Numbered from the stretch's first letter, positions 32,682 through 41,653 are shown. The stretch: 50,789 nucleotides of DNA from an uncultured bacterium (GCA_903930225.1 CAIYXV010000112.1:1-50789), one strand, 5' to 3'. Notes: a model not told the origin generated them from the letters alone. Program-made: numbers and translations.

Positions 32682-33932
32682 ATGCATTTTGATCTGGAAC
32701 ATGTTCGTAAGATTGACCCCGATATTGCCAAGATAATGGACCTTGAGTTCGAACGCCAGCAAACCCACCTTGAACTTATCGCTTCAGAAAATTTTACTTC
32801 ACGCGCCGTGATGGAAGCCGCCGGATCGGTATTGACCAACAAATATGCCGAAGGTTATCCGGGAAAAAGATATTACGGCGGCTGCCAGTATGTCGATATG
32901 GTCGAGGACCTCGCCCGCGAAAGAGCCAAAAAGCTGTTCAATGCCGATCATGCCAATGTTCAGCCTCATTCAGGTTCCCAGGCCAACATGGCGGTTTACC
33001 TTGCCTGTCTTAATTACGGCGACACGGTCATGGGCCTGAACCTTTCCCACGGAGGACATTTAACCCACGGTTCGCCGGTCAATATTTCCGGAATATATTT
33101 TAAGTTCGTTTCGTACGGCGTAAGACAAGATACCGAAGTGATCGATTATGATGAACTCAGGAAGCAGGCGCTTGAAGTAAAACCGAAGATGATAGTTACC
33201 GGCGCGACCGCGTATCCCAGAACCCTGGATTTTATTAAATTCAGGCAGATCGCCGATGAAGTCGGCGCCGTGCTTATGGTCGACATTGCCCATATTGCCG
33301 GTCTGGTGATCGCCGGGGTCCATCCTTCACCGGTACCGCATTCGCAGGTCGTGACCACCACGACGCACAAAACGATCCGCGGGCCCCGCGGCGGAATGAT
33401 AATGTGCCGGCAGGATTACGCGCAAAAAATAGACAAGGCGGTATTCCCCGGCCTGCAGGGCGGCCCGCTCATGCACATTATCTCGGCCAAAGCGGTCGCC
33501 TTAAAAGAGGCCGCAACACCCGAATTCAAAAAATATCAGGAGCAGATCGTTAAGAACGCCAAAGCATTGGCCCAGGCCCTGATCGATAACGGATTCCGCC
33601 TGGTTTCCGGAGGCACCGACACGCATCTGATGCTGGTCGATCTAAGGAGCAAAAAGATCAACGGCAAAGACGCAGAAAAGTTGCTGGACGAAGTAGGCGT
33701 AACGATCAATAAAAATACCATTCCGTATGATCCGGAAAAGCCGTTCATTACTTCCGGCATCAGGGTAGGGACGCCCGCGGTCACATCGCGGGGAATGAAA
33801 GAAGCGGAAATGAAGATCATTGCCGAATTCATCACGCGCGCGATAGATAATAAAGACAATGATCCCAAAAAGAAGGAGATCCGCGAGGAAGTCAGGAAGC
33901 TTTGCCTTCGATTCCCCCTCTATAAAGAATGA
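32682..33932 (+). CDS. glyA: Serine hydroxymethyltransferase
   Basis: 416 residues, the standard size. This PLP enzyme interconverts serine and glycine with tetrahydrofolate and feeds one-carbon units to purine and thymidylate synthesis. Family blocks are [15 protein letters not shown] near the N terminus, [18 protein letters not shown] (about residues 53-70), [11 protein letters not shown] and the cofactor lysine in [13 protein letters not shown] (about 226-238). The C-terminal domain has [15 protein letters not shown]. The stop overlaps the ftsE start (ATGA), an unusual operon partner for ftsEX, probably just genome compaction. Confidence 0.96.
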   Translation: MHFDLEHVRKIDPDIAKIMDLEFERQQTHLELIASENFTSRAVMEAAGSVLTNKYAEGYPGKRYYGGCQYVDMVEDLARERAKKLFNADHANVQPHSGSQANMAVYLACLNYGDTVMGLNLSHGGHLTHGSPVNISGIYFKFVSYGVRQDTEVIDYDELRKQALEVKPKMIVTGATAYPRTLDFIKFRQIADEVGAVLMVDIAHIAGLVIAGVHPSPVPHSQVVTTTTHKTIRGPRGGMIMCRQDYAQKIDKAVFPGLQGGPLMHIISAKAVALKEAATPEFKKYQEQIVKNAKALAQALIDNGFRLVSGGTDTHLMLVDLRSKKINGKDAEKLLDEVGVTINKNTIPYDPEKPFITSGIRVGTPAVTSRGMKEAEMKIIAEFITRAIDNKDNDPKKKEIREEVRKLCLRFPLYKE

Positions 33933-34612
33933 TAGAACTTAAGCACGTATCAAAATTATATACCAACGGCGTCGAAGCTCTGCTGGATATAAATCTTCAT
34001 ATCGGGAAAGAAGAATTTGTGTTCATCGTGGGTCCGTCCGGCGCGGGAAAGACAACCCTGATGAAGATGCTCTACCGAGAAGAAGTGCCGAGCAGCGGAC
34101 AGGTGATCGTCGATCGCGTCAATGTGACCGAGCTGACTCCCGATCAGGTTCCATACTTAAGAAGGAATATCGGGGTTGTTTTTCAGGATTACAAGCTTCT
34201 TCCCAGAAGAACGGTTTATGAGAACGTCGCTTTTGCCTTGCAGGTGACCGGGGCGGCGCGCTCGCAGATCCGGAGGCATACCATGCAGGCGCTGGAGCTG
34301 GTGGGTATGCTTAAACGAGCGAGTTCCTTCCCGGAGGAGCTTTCAGGCGGGGAGAAGCAAAGGGTATGCATCGCCCGGGCGATCGTGAATAATCCGCCGC
34401 TTTTGCTTGCCGATGAGCCGACCGGCAACCTCGATCCGCAGACGACTTTTGAGATCATGGAGCTTTTAGACAAGATCAACCGCCGCAGTACTACCCTGAT
34501 CACCGCCACCCACAATAAGAACATCGTCGACATGATGAAGCGGCGGGTGGTCCAGCTGGAAGCGGGAAGGGTGATCAGGGACCAGCAACTGGGGACATAC
34601 AGCAGCTCATGA
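33929..34612 (+). CDS. ftsE: Cell division ATP-binding protein FtsE
   Basis: 227 residues, an ABC ATPase. Walker A is [12 protein letters not shown] (about residues 36-47), the Q-loop is [11 protein letters not shown] (about 82-92), the signature is [14 protein letters not shown] (about 138-151), Walker B is [13 protein letters not shown] (about 157-169) and the H-loop is ATHNKN. With FtsX it transmits ATP-driven signals that activate peptidoglycan hydrolases at the septum. Start and stop overlap glyA and ftsX by 4 nt each. Confidence 0.95.
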   Translation: MIELKHVSKLYTNGVEALLDINLHIGKEEFVFIVGPSGAGKTTLMKMLYREEVPSSGQVIVDRVNVTELTPDQVPYLRRNIGVVFQDYKLLPRRTVYENVAFALQVTGAARSQIRRHTMQALELVGMLKRASSFPEELSGGEKQRVCIARAIVNNPPLLLADEPTGNLDPQTTFEIMELLDKINRRSTTLITATHNKNIVDMMKRRVVQLEAGRVIRDQQLGTYSSS

Positions 34613-35502
34613 GCGTATTATCAAATCTCGAATTTTTTGTGGTCGAAGCCCTGCGCAGCATCCGCCGTTCCGGCCTGATGAGCATTGTTGCTATCGGTAT
34701 CGTCATTATCTCGCTCACGATCTTCGGAATGTTTCTGCTTTTTATGGCTAATCTGGGCAATATAGTGGCTTTTATGGGTTCGCGGCTCGATATTGTGGCA
34801 TATGTCGATAAGGATCTGACCGCTGATGCCGCCCAGGTGCTGCAGACCTCGATCTCGCAGATCGGCGGGGTTGATACCGTGGTCTATGTTCCGAAAGAGG
34901 AAGCCTGGAAGAATTTCCGGGAAGAATTCGGAGCCAAGCTTGATCTGCGCGAAGTGATGGACGAGAACCCTCTGCCCAATTCCTTTTCGATCAAAGTGAC
35001 GTCCCCGGATGTTTTGCCAAAAGTGGCGGAATCGGTCGCCAATTTCGCCGATGTCAGCGAGGTCCGCTACAGCGGAAAGCTGATCAAGCAGATCCAGACC
35101 ATGGTGGATGCGGTCAGGCTTGGCGGTTTACTGCTTTCAGTCCTTTTATTCTTCGCGACATTATTGATCGTCGTCAATACTATAAGGTTAACGGTGCTGG
35201 CGCGGGAAACGGATATTTACATCATGCGGCTGGTAGGCGCGACCAAATCCTTTATCCGCTGGCCGTTCGTGATCGAAGGCGTTCTGATGGGGATAATGGG
35301 CGGAGCTTTCGGCATCATGATCCTGAAGTTTTCCTATGAATCGGTGCTGGCCAGGATAAAGGACGCGCTGCCTTTTTTACCGGTGGTATCCGATCCGAAC
35401 GTCTTGACCCTGATCTATTTGAGCGTGGGAATAACCGGCGTGCTTTTAGGCATGCTGGGAGGATATATTTCGGTATCAAGAATTCTGAAAGAAAAGGGGT
35501 AA
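34609..35502 (+). CDS. ftsX: Cell division protein FtsX
   Basis: 297 residues. Four membrane helices: about residues 22-46, 172-195, 222-243 and 266-288. The extracytoplasmic domain after the first helix (about 50-165) contains LDIVAYVDKDLTADAA, an FtsX hallmark. RETDIYIMRLVGATKSFIRWPFVIEG between helices two and three is the conserved coupling segment that contacts FtsE. Partners are the adjacent FtsE and probably a periplasmic hydrolase activator. The next gene follows after 4 nt. Confidence 0.93.
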   Translation: MSVLSNLEFFVVEALRSIRRSGLMSIVAIGIVIISLTIFGMFLLFMANLGNIVAFMGSRLDIVAYVDKDLTADAAQVLQTSISQIGGVDTVVYVPKEEAWKNFREEFGAKLDLREVMDENPLPNSFSIKVTSPDVLPKVAESVANFADVSEVRYSGKLIKQIQTMVDAVRLGGLLLSVLLFFATLLIVVNTIRLTVLARETDIYIMRLVGATKSFIRWPFVIEGVLMGIMGGAFGIMILKFSYESVLARIKDALPFLPVVSDPNVLTLIYLSVGITGVLLGMLGGYISVSRILKEKG

Positions 35503-35506
35503 TAAT

Positions 35507-36880
35507 ATGCTGACATGGCTTAGAAAACATACTAAAACAATAATGATCGCGGTCGCCGTGCTGTTTGCGATATCAATGTTCTACGGACTGGGCTACCGGG
35601 GCGTAAAGAATATCGGAAAAGAAAATACCGGTTTTATCAAGGTAAATGGAAAAGAGATCAGCCCCCGGCTCTATGCCAATATTTTCCAGAAAATGCGTGA
35701 GAACGCGCCCGAACGGTTAAAACCCGCGGAATCGATCGCTTTGCAGGCGCAGGCGCTTCAACAGACGATCGATTTTGCGATTATGCTTGAGGATGCCCAG
35801 AAGAACGTCGGGATTTCGGGCGGGGAGCTCAATCAGGCGATCGATGAGATCGTAAAACAGCAAAAATATACCTCTGTCGACCAGTTCAAGGCTGCGCTGG
35901 AAAGGACCGGATACGATTGGAACGACTTTAAACGCATGCTCAAGGATGACATGACCGTTCAGAAAATGGTACGTAAGGTCAGGGACGGCGTTTCGGTCTC
36001 TCCTAATGATCTGAGGGAGATCAAGGTAAGGCATATTCTTATCAGGATTGTTGCCGGCAAAGAGGATGAGGCCAAAAAACTGGCCGACAGCCTGCTGGAA
36101 AGGATTCGGAAAGGTGAGGATTTTGCCGCGCTGGCCAAAAAGTATTCCGAAGATCCGGGTTCGAAGAACTCCGGCGGATTGATCGATTTCTTCTCAGCCG
36201 GCGCGATGGTAAAGCCGTTTGAGGACCTGGCTTTTTCCCTGAAGGTCGGGGAAGTGGGCGGACCGGTAAAGACCGATTACGGGTATCACATCATCAAACT
36301 GGAAGACGCGAGGCTTAGGAAGATAAAGGGCGAGGCCGATCCGGAAAAAGCGATATTGAAGCAAAAGCAGGAGCGGGCTTACATGGAATGGATGTATAGC
36401 ATAAAACAGAATGCTAAAGTTGAGATCCTTGATCCTTCGCTTAGAGCGCTCGACCTCCGATTTAGGGGCAGGATCGGCGACGCGGTCGCGGAATACCAGA
36501 AAGCGATCGTCCAGCATCCCGAGAATGCTTACCTGCACCTGGCGCTTGGCCAACTCTACGAGGAAGCGCAGAAGATCGATCTGGCGATCTATGAATACAA
36601 GCAAGCGATCCTGCGCGAAGCCGGAGACCCGACGCTGTATATCACGCTGGGCGACGCTTATCGCAAGAGCGGACAAAAGGATCCGGCGGTGGAACAGTAC
36701 AAAAAAGCTTCTATTATTGCCGGAGACGATAAAAAAACGCACGAGGAGCTTAGCAAAATATTCAATCAGATCAAGCAGCCCGCGCTGTCCCTTCAGGAGT
36801 TGAAGGAGATCTCCCGCGTTGAAAAGAAGGAAGCTTTCGAAAAAAGCCTGAAAGAAAAAGCCAAGGTCAAGACAGAATAG
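35507..36880 (+). CDS. SurA/PpiC-type peptidyl-prolyl isomerase with C-terminal TPR domain
   Basis: 457 residues. A single N-terminal membrane helix (about residues 12-29) anchors it in the inner membrane facing the periplasm. A SurA-N-like chaperone region (about 40-160) includes QAQALQQTIDFAIMLEDAQ and YDWNDFKRMLKDDM. A complete parvulin domain follows (about 172-270: KVRHILI, GEDFAALAKKYSEDPGS, GGLIDFF, YGYHIIKLED). The last ~150 residues contain three TPRs (NAYLHLALGQLYEEAQKID and similar). The isomerase-TPR fusion is uncommon. It likely assists folding of exported or outer-membrane proteins. AAGGGG precedes the ATG. Its 3' end overlaps the convergent mutase gene by 14 nt. Confidence 0.88.
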   Translation: MLTWLRKHTKTIMIAVAVLFAISMFYGLGYRGVKNIGKENTGFIKVNGKEISPRLYANIFQKMRENAPERLKPAESIALQAQALQQTIDFAIMLEDAQKNVGISGGELNQAIDEIVKQQKYTSVDQFKAALERTGYDWNDFKRMLKDDMTVQKMVRKVRDGVSVSPNDLREIKVRHILIRIVAGKEDEAKKLADSLLERIRKGEDFAALAKKYSEDPGSKNSGGLIDFFSAGAMVKPFEDLAFSLKVGEVGGPVKTDYGYHIIKLEDARLRKIKGEADPEKAILKQKQERAYMEWMYSIKQNAKVEILDPSLRALDLRFRGRIGDAVAEYQKAIVQHPENAYLHLALGQLYEEAQKIDLAIYEYKQAILREAGDPTLYITLGDAYRKSGQKDPAVEQYKKASIIAGDDKKTHEELSKIFNQIKQPALSLQELKEISRVEKKEAFEKSLKEKAKVKTE

Positions 36881-38261
36881 CTTTTTGGCCTACCTCAAGC
36901 AGCTGTTCCACCCGGTCAAACGATGCTCCTTCAGCGTAGATCCGGAGCAGGGGTTCGGTCCCGGAAAGTCGGAACAATATCCATGAGGAATCTTCGAAAT
37001 TCAATTTGATCCCGTCAAGCGTTTCGATATTTGTGATCTTGCTCCCGGCAAACGATCCCATTTTATTGAGCTCTTTCATTTTGGGGAGGGCGGTTTCCCG
37101 CTCCACGTGCAGGTCGATCCGGTCGTAATAATAATGGCCGAGCTCATCCATAATGCCGTCGAGGAGCTGTTTTAAGGTCTTTTTTTCGTAGGCCATCAGC
37201 TCCAGCAGGAGCAGGGCGCACAAGCTTCCGTCGCGCTCGGGAATATTGCCCAGCACTCCGATCCCTCCGCTTTCTTCCCCGCCGATCAGCACTTTTTCGT
37301 TGATCATTTTATCGGCGATGTGCTTGAAGCCGATCGGCACCTCATCGATCGGCAGTCCGTATTTTTTCGCCTGTTTTTCGACCAGCCGGGAAATATTGAA
37401 GGTCTTGACCACTTTCCCGCTCATTTTACGGTTCTCGACCAGATGCTTCAATATCAATGAAAAAGCATAATGTGAGGTTATGAATGTCCCGGTCGGATCG
37501 ACCGCGCCGATCCGGTCCGCGTCGCCGTCGATCGCGATCCCGACCGATAGCTCCGGCATGCTTTTCATATATGACATGAGCTCTTCAAGGTTGGGGAGGA
37601 TCGGCTCCGGGTTCACCCCGCCGAACAGGGGATCCCGATTGCCGTTGATCTCTTCAAGATCGATCAATTCCTTTAAATATCCGGATCCGCTGCCGTGCAT
37701 TGGGTCCAGCACCGCGTTTATACCGGCTTTTTTTATCTTTTCAAGATCAACAAACGAAGCGATGTGCTTTAGGTATTCGGGTTTAGGGTCAAATACTTCG
37801 ATTTTAACCGCGAATTTATTCGCAGGTTGAGGAACGTGACCGGAAGCCGAGAATAAATTCTCGCTTAAAATTTTCTCAACCGCCTTGGTCACCTCCGGTC
37901 GGGACGATCCGCCGAAATTCTCTTTTATCTTGAAACCGTTCCATTCCGGCGGGTTATGGCTGGCCGTGATCATGATGCCAGCGCCCAAACCGTGCGATTT
38001 GACAAAATAAGAAAGAGCGGGCGAGGGGAGCGATATTTTTGATAAATATGTCTTGATCCCGGCGGCGGCGCATACTTCGGCCGCGCAGGCGGCGAAATCC
38101 TCGGATTGAAAACGATTATCAAACCCGACCGCAACTCCGTCCTTGGCCAGGCCGCTTTTTTTCAGGTATAAAATGAAGGCGGCGGTGACCAGCCGAATAT
38201 TGTTAAAAGTAAAATCATCCGCGATCCTGGCCCTCCAGCCGTCTGTTCCGAACTTTATCAT
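36867..38261 (-). CDS. Phosphoglucomutase/phosphomannomutase (alpha-D-phosphohexomutase)
   Basis: 464 residues, complete four-domain enzyme. The opening is KFGTDGWRARIADDFT, the phosphoserine loop is TASHNPPEWNG (about residues 99-109), the metal site is DGDADRIGAVD (about 243-253), the sugar-specificity loop is GGEESGGIG (about 324-332) and the phosphate-binding site is RLSGTEPLLRIY (about 433-444). It interconverts hexose 1- and 6-phosphates and so feeds NDP-sugar synthesis for the glycans built elsewhere in the window. The specificity loop GEESGG is of the glucose/mannose type, not the glucosamine (GlmM) type. The ATG overlaps the PBP1A stop. Confidence 0.92.
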   Translation of the reverse strand: MIKFGTDGWRARIADDFTFNNIRLVTAAFILYLKKSGLAKDGVAVGFDNRFQSEDFAACAAEVCAAAGIKTYLSKISLPSPALSYFVKSHGLGAGIMITASHNPPEWNGFKIKENFGGSSRPEVTKAVEKILSENLFSASGHVPQPANKFAVKIEVFDPKPEYLKHIASFVDLEKIKKAGINAVLDPMHGSGSGYLKELIDLEEINGNRDPLFGGVNPEPILPNLEELMSYMKSMPELSVGIAIDGDADRIGAVDPTGTFITSHYAFSLILKHLVENRKMSGKVVKTFNISRLVEKQAKKYGLPIDEVPIGFKHIADKMINEKVLIGGEESGGIGVLGNIPERDGSLCALLLLELMAYEKKTLKQLLDGIMDELGHYYYDRIDLHVERETALPKMKELNKMGSFAGSKITNIETLDGIKLNFEDSSWILFRLSGTEPLLRIYAEGASFDRVEQLLEVGQKAILS

Positions 38262-40282
38262 TGCGACGGGCTCCCTTCATCGGTTTTATATATATCCTCT
38301 GCATTTTCGTCGGGATTATTGGGCTCTACTTTTGGATGAATATAACATTGCGAGATCGGCACGTCATTCTCGAAGAATTGAGCGGCAACTACCCGGTTCG
38401 CGGGGCAATAGCTGTTTGCCAGAAGCCCGGAGCTCAAGCAGATCCTCACCGTTACCAGCCCCTGAGGCGGCGGGAAGTCGAGCGGCGGATCGTTCGCGGT
38501 GGCCTGGGTCATGAAATCCTTGAAGATCCTGGGACAGATCGCAACTTCCGCGATCCCTTTCATGTGATGATTGTCATCGTTGCCCACCCAGACCCCGGTA
38601 ACCAGCTGGGGCGTGTAACCGATGATCCAGGCGTCCTTGAAATCTTCCGTTGTTCCGGTCTTGGCCGCGGCGGGACGGTTCAACCGTCCCATGTATCCGG
38701 TCCCCCTGGCCAGAACCCCCTTCATCATGTCCACCATGATCGCGGCCACGTTCTCTTCGAGCACGCGCTCGCCTTTAGGCTCATATTGATAGATCACCGC
38801 TCCGTCCCGATTGACGATCTTGGTAATGGCGGTCGGTTCCACTTTAACGCCGTTGTTGGCGAACACGCCGTAAGCGGATACCATCTCGATCATCGATACA
38901 TCGGAAACGCCCAGCGTGAGTGCCAACCCTGATTCCAGGTTGCTGGTTATACCCAGCCTTCTGGCCATCGAGATCGCGGAATCGATTCCTACTTTATTAA
39001 GCAGTTCAATTGCCGGAAGATTAAGGGAATGTTCCAGCGCGTAACGCATGGTCACGTTGCCCCGCCACTTGCGGTCAAAATCCTTCGGTTCCCATTTGCC
39101 GAAGGGATTCCACTTATTGGGGAATACGTTGTAAGTGGTCGGTTTGTCCGCCAGCACGGTCCCGGGAGATATGCCCTGTTCGATCGCGGCGGCGTACACA
39201 AAAGGCTTGAACGACGATCCCGGTTGGCGCTTCATCTGTATCGCGCGGTTGAACTGGCTTTTAACGAAATCGGCTCCGCCGACCATAGCTTTGATGAACC
39301 CGGTCCGCGGGTCTATCGCAAGCAGGGCCGCCTGCGAGAAGTCGTATTTTTTGCCTTCCTCATTGACGTATTTTTTTATGGTATCCTCTGCGGCGGCCTG
39401 GGCGTTTAAATCCAGCGTAGTGTAGACCCTCATCCCGCCCTTGTTGACGGCTTCCTCCCCGAATTTTTTTATCAGCTCTCCCCAGACATAGGACACAAAA
39501 TAGGGCGCGGATTGACCATACCTTTTAAGATTTTCAGGATGCAGTACGATCTGCTCGGCATAGGCCTTTCTGGCGTCGTCGAGCGAGACCAGGCTTTGTT
39601 TCACCATTTTTATCAGCACGATCTTTTGCCGGGACTTAGCCAGCTTGAAATTGCGATAGGGCGAATAGATCTCGGGCCCTTCGATAATACCCATGAGCAT
39701 TGAGGCTTCCCCGAGCGTGAGCTCGTTGGCGTGTTTTCCGAAATAGGCGTCGGACGCGGCCTCCACGCCGTAGGCATTGTGACCGAGATAGATCTGGTTA
39801 AGGTAATATTCGAGGATCTCGTCTTTTGTGAAGCGCCTTTCTATTTGAATCGCCAGCAGTACTTCGGCCAGCTTCCGGAAAAGCGTTTTTTGCCTGCTAA
39901 GGAACAGGTTCCTGGCCAGCTGTTGGGTGATGGTGGAGCCGCCTTCTACGATCCGTCCATACATGAGGTTCCGGCCGGTGGCCCTTAGTATTCCCAAGAC
40001 ATCAATGCCGTGATGGTTGTAAAACCTCTCGTCCTCGACCGCCACCAACGCTTTTTGGAGGTAGGGGCTGATCCGCGATAAAGGCACGACCCGCCGGTTC
40101 TCTTCCTCGTGGAACCGGGCGATGATCTTTCCGTCCTGGGTCAATAGCACCGACGCTTCCGAAGGGGTGTAGTAATTTAGGTCATCCACATTGGGAAGCG
40201 ATAACAGTATCTGGAGCAATATCCCGGAAACCGCGGCCAGAAGGACGAACACGACGATGATAAAAGTCCTGGAAAGCTTCAT
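38258..40282 (-). CDS. mrcA: Class A penicillin-binding protein (PBP1A-type)
   Basis: 674 residues. An N-terminal membrane helix (about residues 7-28) is followed by a GT51 transglycosylase domain with VAVEDERFYNHHGID (about 92-106, catalytic Glu), GGSTITQQLARNLFL, RKLAEVLLAIQIER and EYYLNQIYLGHNAYGVEAAS. The transpeptidase domain has the serine motif QPGSSFKPF (about 360), SLN in LEHSLNLPA and KTGTT (about 541). All catalytic motifs are present. It polymerises and cross-links peptidoglycan. A C-terminal acidic tail ends the protein. It starts from a short AT-rich divergent region shared with plsC. Confidence 0.94.
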   Translation of the reverse strand: MKLSRTFIIVVFVLLAAVSGILLQILLSLPNVDDLNYYTPSEASVLLTQDGKIIARFHEEENRRVVPLSRISPYLQKALVAVEDERFYNHHGIDVLGILRATGRNLMYGRIVEGGSTITQQLARNLFLSRQKTLFRKLAEVLLAIQIERRFTKDEILEYYLNQIYLGHNAYGVEAASDAYFGKHANELTLGEASMLMGIIEGPEIYSPYRNFKLAKSRQKIVLIKMVKQSLVSLDDARKAYAEQIVLHPENLKRYGQSAPYFVSYVWGELIKKFGEEAVNKGGMRVYTTLDLNAQAAAEDTIKKYVNEEGKKYDFSQAALLAIDPRTGFIKAMVGGADFVKSQFNRAIQMKRQPGSSFKPFVYAAAIEQGISPGTVLADKPTTYNVFPNKWNPFGKWEPKDFDRKWRGNVTMRYALEHSLNLPAIELLNKVGIDSAISMARRLGITSNLESGLALTLGVSDVSMIEMVSAYGVFANNGVKVEPTAITKIVNRDGAVIYQYEPKGERVLEENVAAIMVDMMKGVLARGTGYMGRLNRPAAAKTGTTEDFKDAWIIGYTPQLVTGVWVGNDDNHHMKGIAEVAICPRIFKDFMTQATANDPPLDFPPPQGLVTVRICLSSGLLANSYCPANRVVAAQFFENDVPISQCYIHPKVEPNNPDENAEDIYKTDEGSPSQ

Positions 40283-40298
40283 AAATATATAATATTAT
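40270..40298 (+). promoter_or_regulatory. Leaderless promoter of the PlsC-like gene
   Basis: TGGAAA (40270-40275), an exact 17-nt spacer and TATTAT (40293-40298), then 7 nt to the ATG at 40306. The -35 box lies inside the 5' end of the divergent pbp1A gene. Confidence 0.45.
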
Positions 40299-40302
40299 AC
40301 CA
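40294..40302 (-). promoter_or_regulatory. Extended -10 promoter of pbp1A
   Basis: On the minus strand TGG-TATAAT: the perfect -10 box is 40299-40294 and ends 11 nt before the pbp1A ATG at 40282, so the leader would be about 5 nt. No -35 box is recognisable, consistent with an extended -10 promoter. It overlaps the plsC -10 region, so the two divergent promoters would compete. Confidence 0.5.
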
Positions 40303-40305
40303 TAT

Positions 40306-41007
40306 ATGAGGGCTTGTTTTGACCTGGCGCGATCCGCAGTTCTATGGCTTATCTTCTTCTTTGGCATTTTCACGATCGCTCTTTTGTATCCGATCATCCG
40401 GTATCTTTCTCCTGGTAACGAAGAGATCTTTCAGTATATGATGGGCTTCTGGGCCAGGATGTGCCTTCGCTGTTCACTGACCCGGGTCCGATTGATCGGT
40501 GCCGCGAATATTCCCGCGGCCGGCGGAATGGTCATTGCCGCCAATCATAGCAGTTTCATCGATAACCTCGTTTTGTTGGGTGAGCTTCCTCTTCGGTTTA
40601 AGATCGTGGCTTCCCGCGCTGGATTTTCATTGCCTTTTATGGGAAGGGTGTATCGCGGGGCGGGATACATACCCACCGGGCTGCGTATGGACCTGTCGGA
40701 ACAGATGAAGCTCTACCGCGAACTGAAAAATAAGCGTAATGTACTGATATACAGCAAATTACCGAAAAATAGTAAGCTCGGGGAATTTACCGAAGCCATG
40801 ATCGCGGCGGCCAGGGAAACGCATTGTCCGATCGTCCCGATCTCAATTAAGCATGCCCGCGAGGTCTTGCCGATGAAAAAATTCATATTAAAAAAAGGCG
40901 AGATCGTGGTCAGGATCGGGGAGCCGATCTATGTGCCGGACCTTAAGATTTTACAAGATAAGATCAGGGAATTGTATCAGGCGGAGGAGGGGGCGTTCCG
41001 GGCTTGA
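40306..41007 (+). CDS. PlsC-like 1-acylglycerol-3-phosphate acyltransferase, degenerate motif III
   Basis: 233 residues. A hydrophobic N-terminal segment (about residues 8-30) precedes an acyltransferase domain. Motif I, the catalytic H-x4-D, is intact in AANHSSFIDNLVL (about 75-87). Motif II is present as GRVYRGAGYIPTG. The FPEGTR motif that binds the phosphate of the acceptor is replaced by YSKLPKNSK, so the acceptor may not be lysophosphatidate. Motif IV is PIVPISIKHA. The last residues (GAFRA) are encoded by the start of the repeat block that follows, so the C terminus seems to have been altered by repeat insertion. It could belong to the phospholipid or lipid A-modifying branches of the family. 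Confidence 0.75.
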   Translation: MRACFDLARSAVLWLIFFFGIFTIALLYPIIRYLSPGNEEIFQYMMGFWARMCLRCSLTRVRLIGAANIPAAGGMVIAANHSSFIDNLVLLGELPLRFKIVASRAGFSLPFMGRVYRGAGYIPTGLRMDLSEQMKLYRELKNKRNVLIYSKLPKNSKLGEFTEAMIAAARETHCPIVPISIKHAREVLPMKKFILKKGEIVVRIGEPIYVPDLKILQDKIRELYQAEEGAFRA

Positions 41008-41380
41008 CCCGGAATCCTGGGGTGGAGGGGTTTGTCATTCCAGGCTTGAACTGGAATCCAGGGGAGGGGCTTTCGATCCTTCTGGATTCCAGCGTTCGCT
41101 GGAATGACGGATGACAGTTTGAAGGAGGGGTTTGTCATTCCAGATTTAATCTGGAATCCAGGGGCGGGGTTTTCGATCCTTCTGGATCCCAGCGTTCGCT
41201 GGAATGACGGATGGCAGTTTGAAGGAGGGGTTTCAGTCATTCCAGGCTTGACCTGGTGTCCAGGGGTGGATGGGTTTGTCATTCCAGGCTTGACCTGGAA
41301 TCCAGGGGGGGGGCTTTCGATCCTTCTGGATTCCAGCTTTCGCTGGAATGACAGGCTCCAGCGTTCGCCGGGATGACGGA
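40994..41380. repeat. Block of 75-nt palindromic repeats (three full, several partial)
   Basis: Three full units lie at 41034-41108, 41134-41208 and 41278-41352, all exactly 75 nt. Each begins GTCATTCCAG and ends CTGGAATGAC, and each is an overall inverted repeat made of two smaller hairpins (for example CCAGGCTTGACCTGG and CCAGCGTTCGCTGG). Partial units lie at about 40994-41020, 41236-41265 and 41357-41380. The first two full units are 100 nt apart, joined by GATGACAGTTTGAAGGAGGGGTTT-like linkers. Open frames here are only by-products of the repeats. The block fills the gap between plsC and the accessory cluster and resembles non-autonomous MITE-like elements. Confidence 0.85.
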
Positions 41381-41401
41381 TGAAGATTTGAAACCTGGAT
41401 G

Positions 41402-41428
41402 CAAGTTTTTTGTCCCGTCTTCCGATAT
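41402..41428 (+). promoter_or_regulatory. Sigma-28-like promoter P1 of the accessory cluster
   Basis: CAAGTTTT (41402-41409), 11-nt spacer, TCCGATAT (41421-41428); that is CAAG-N15-TCCGATAT. Transcription would start near 41434, just ahead of GGAGG at 41436-41440. It closely resembles the FliA/SigD class consensus TAAA-N15-GCCGATAA. Confidence 0.75.
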
Positions 41429-41446
41429 CTTATGCGGAGGACTAAG

Positions 41447-41635
41447 GTGGCAATAGATCTTTCTTCCGTAAACGTAAATTTGGATAAGATAAACGGTGAT
41501 ATCAACAGTATTTTATCTGAAATAAAACCGATGTTCAATTCGGAGCAATGCCATGTAAATATTCCCGGAAATGTGGTAAACTCGGTTGATCTTGATAGCG
41601 CATGCAAGATTTTTGGCCTTAAGTCCGATAAATAA
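41447..41635 (+). CDS. Small protein of 62 residues, accessory cluster
   Basis: The frame is open from 41399, but that ATG overlaps the promoter. GGAGG at 41436-41440 lies 6 nt before a GTG at 41447, which I take as the start. The product (beginning AIDLSSVNVNLDKINGDINS) is a small soluble, probably helical protein with one Cys and no signal peptide or membrane segment. I do not recognise a family. Size and position at the head of a sigma-28-type operon would suit a chaperone, needle-like or regulatory subunit, but nothing in the sequence decides this. The next promoter lies within its last codons. Confidence 0.55.
   Translation: MAIDLSSVNVNLDKINGDINSILSEIKPMFNSEQCHVNIPGNVVNSVDLDSACKIFGLKSDK
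41605..41631 (+). promoter_or_regulatory. Sigma-28-like promoter P2 of the accessory cluster
   Basis: CAAGATTT (41605-41612), 11-nt spacer, TCCGATAA (41624-41631). It sits inside the 3' end of the 62-residue gene and would start transcription near 41638, giving a leader of about 16 nt for the gene at 41654. Confidence 0.75.
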
Positions 41636-41653
41636 AATGGAGACATATATATA

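Noticed and set aside
41305-41313. G9 homopolymer as a phase-variation tract
   Set aside because: It lies in a non-coding repeat with no promoter or reading frame it could switch; it may also be a sequencing artefact.
41104-41376. Protein-coding frames within the repeat block
   Set aside because: The translations are repetitive (VIPGLTWNPG-like) and come purely from the palindromic repeats; no ribosome sites, and similar frames appear on both strands.
40994-41380. CRISPR array
   Set aside because: The repeats are 75 nt, palindromic and unevenly spaced, with no unique spacers of constant length and no cas genes nearby.
41399-41446. Upstream ATG at 41399 as start of the 62-residue gene
   Set aside because: It overlaps the sigma-28-like -35 element, so it would lie upstream of the transcript start; the GTG at 41447 has a good GGAGG.
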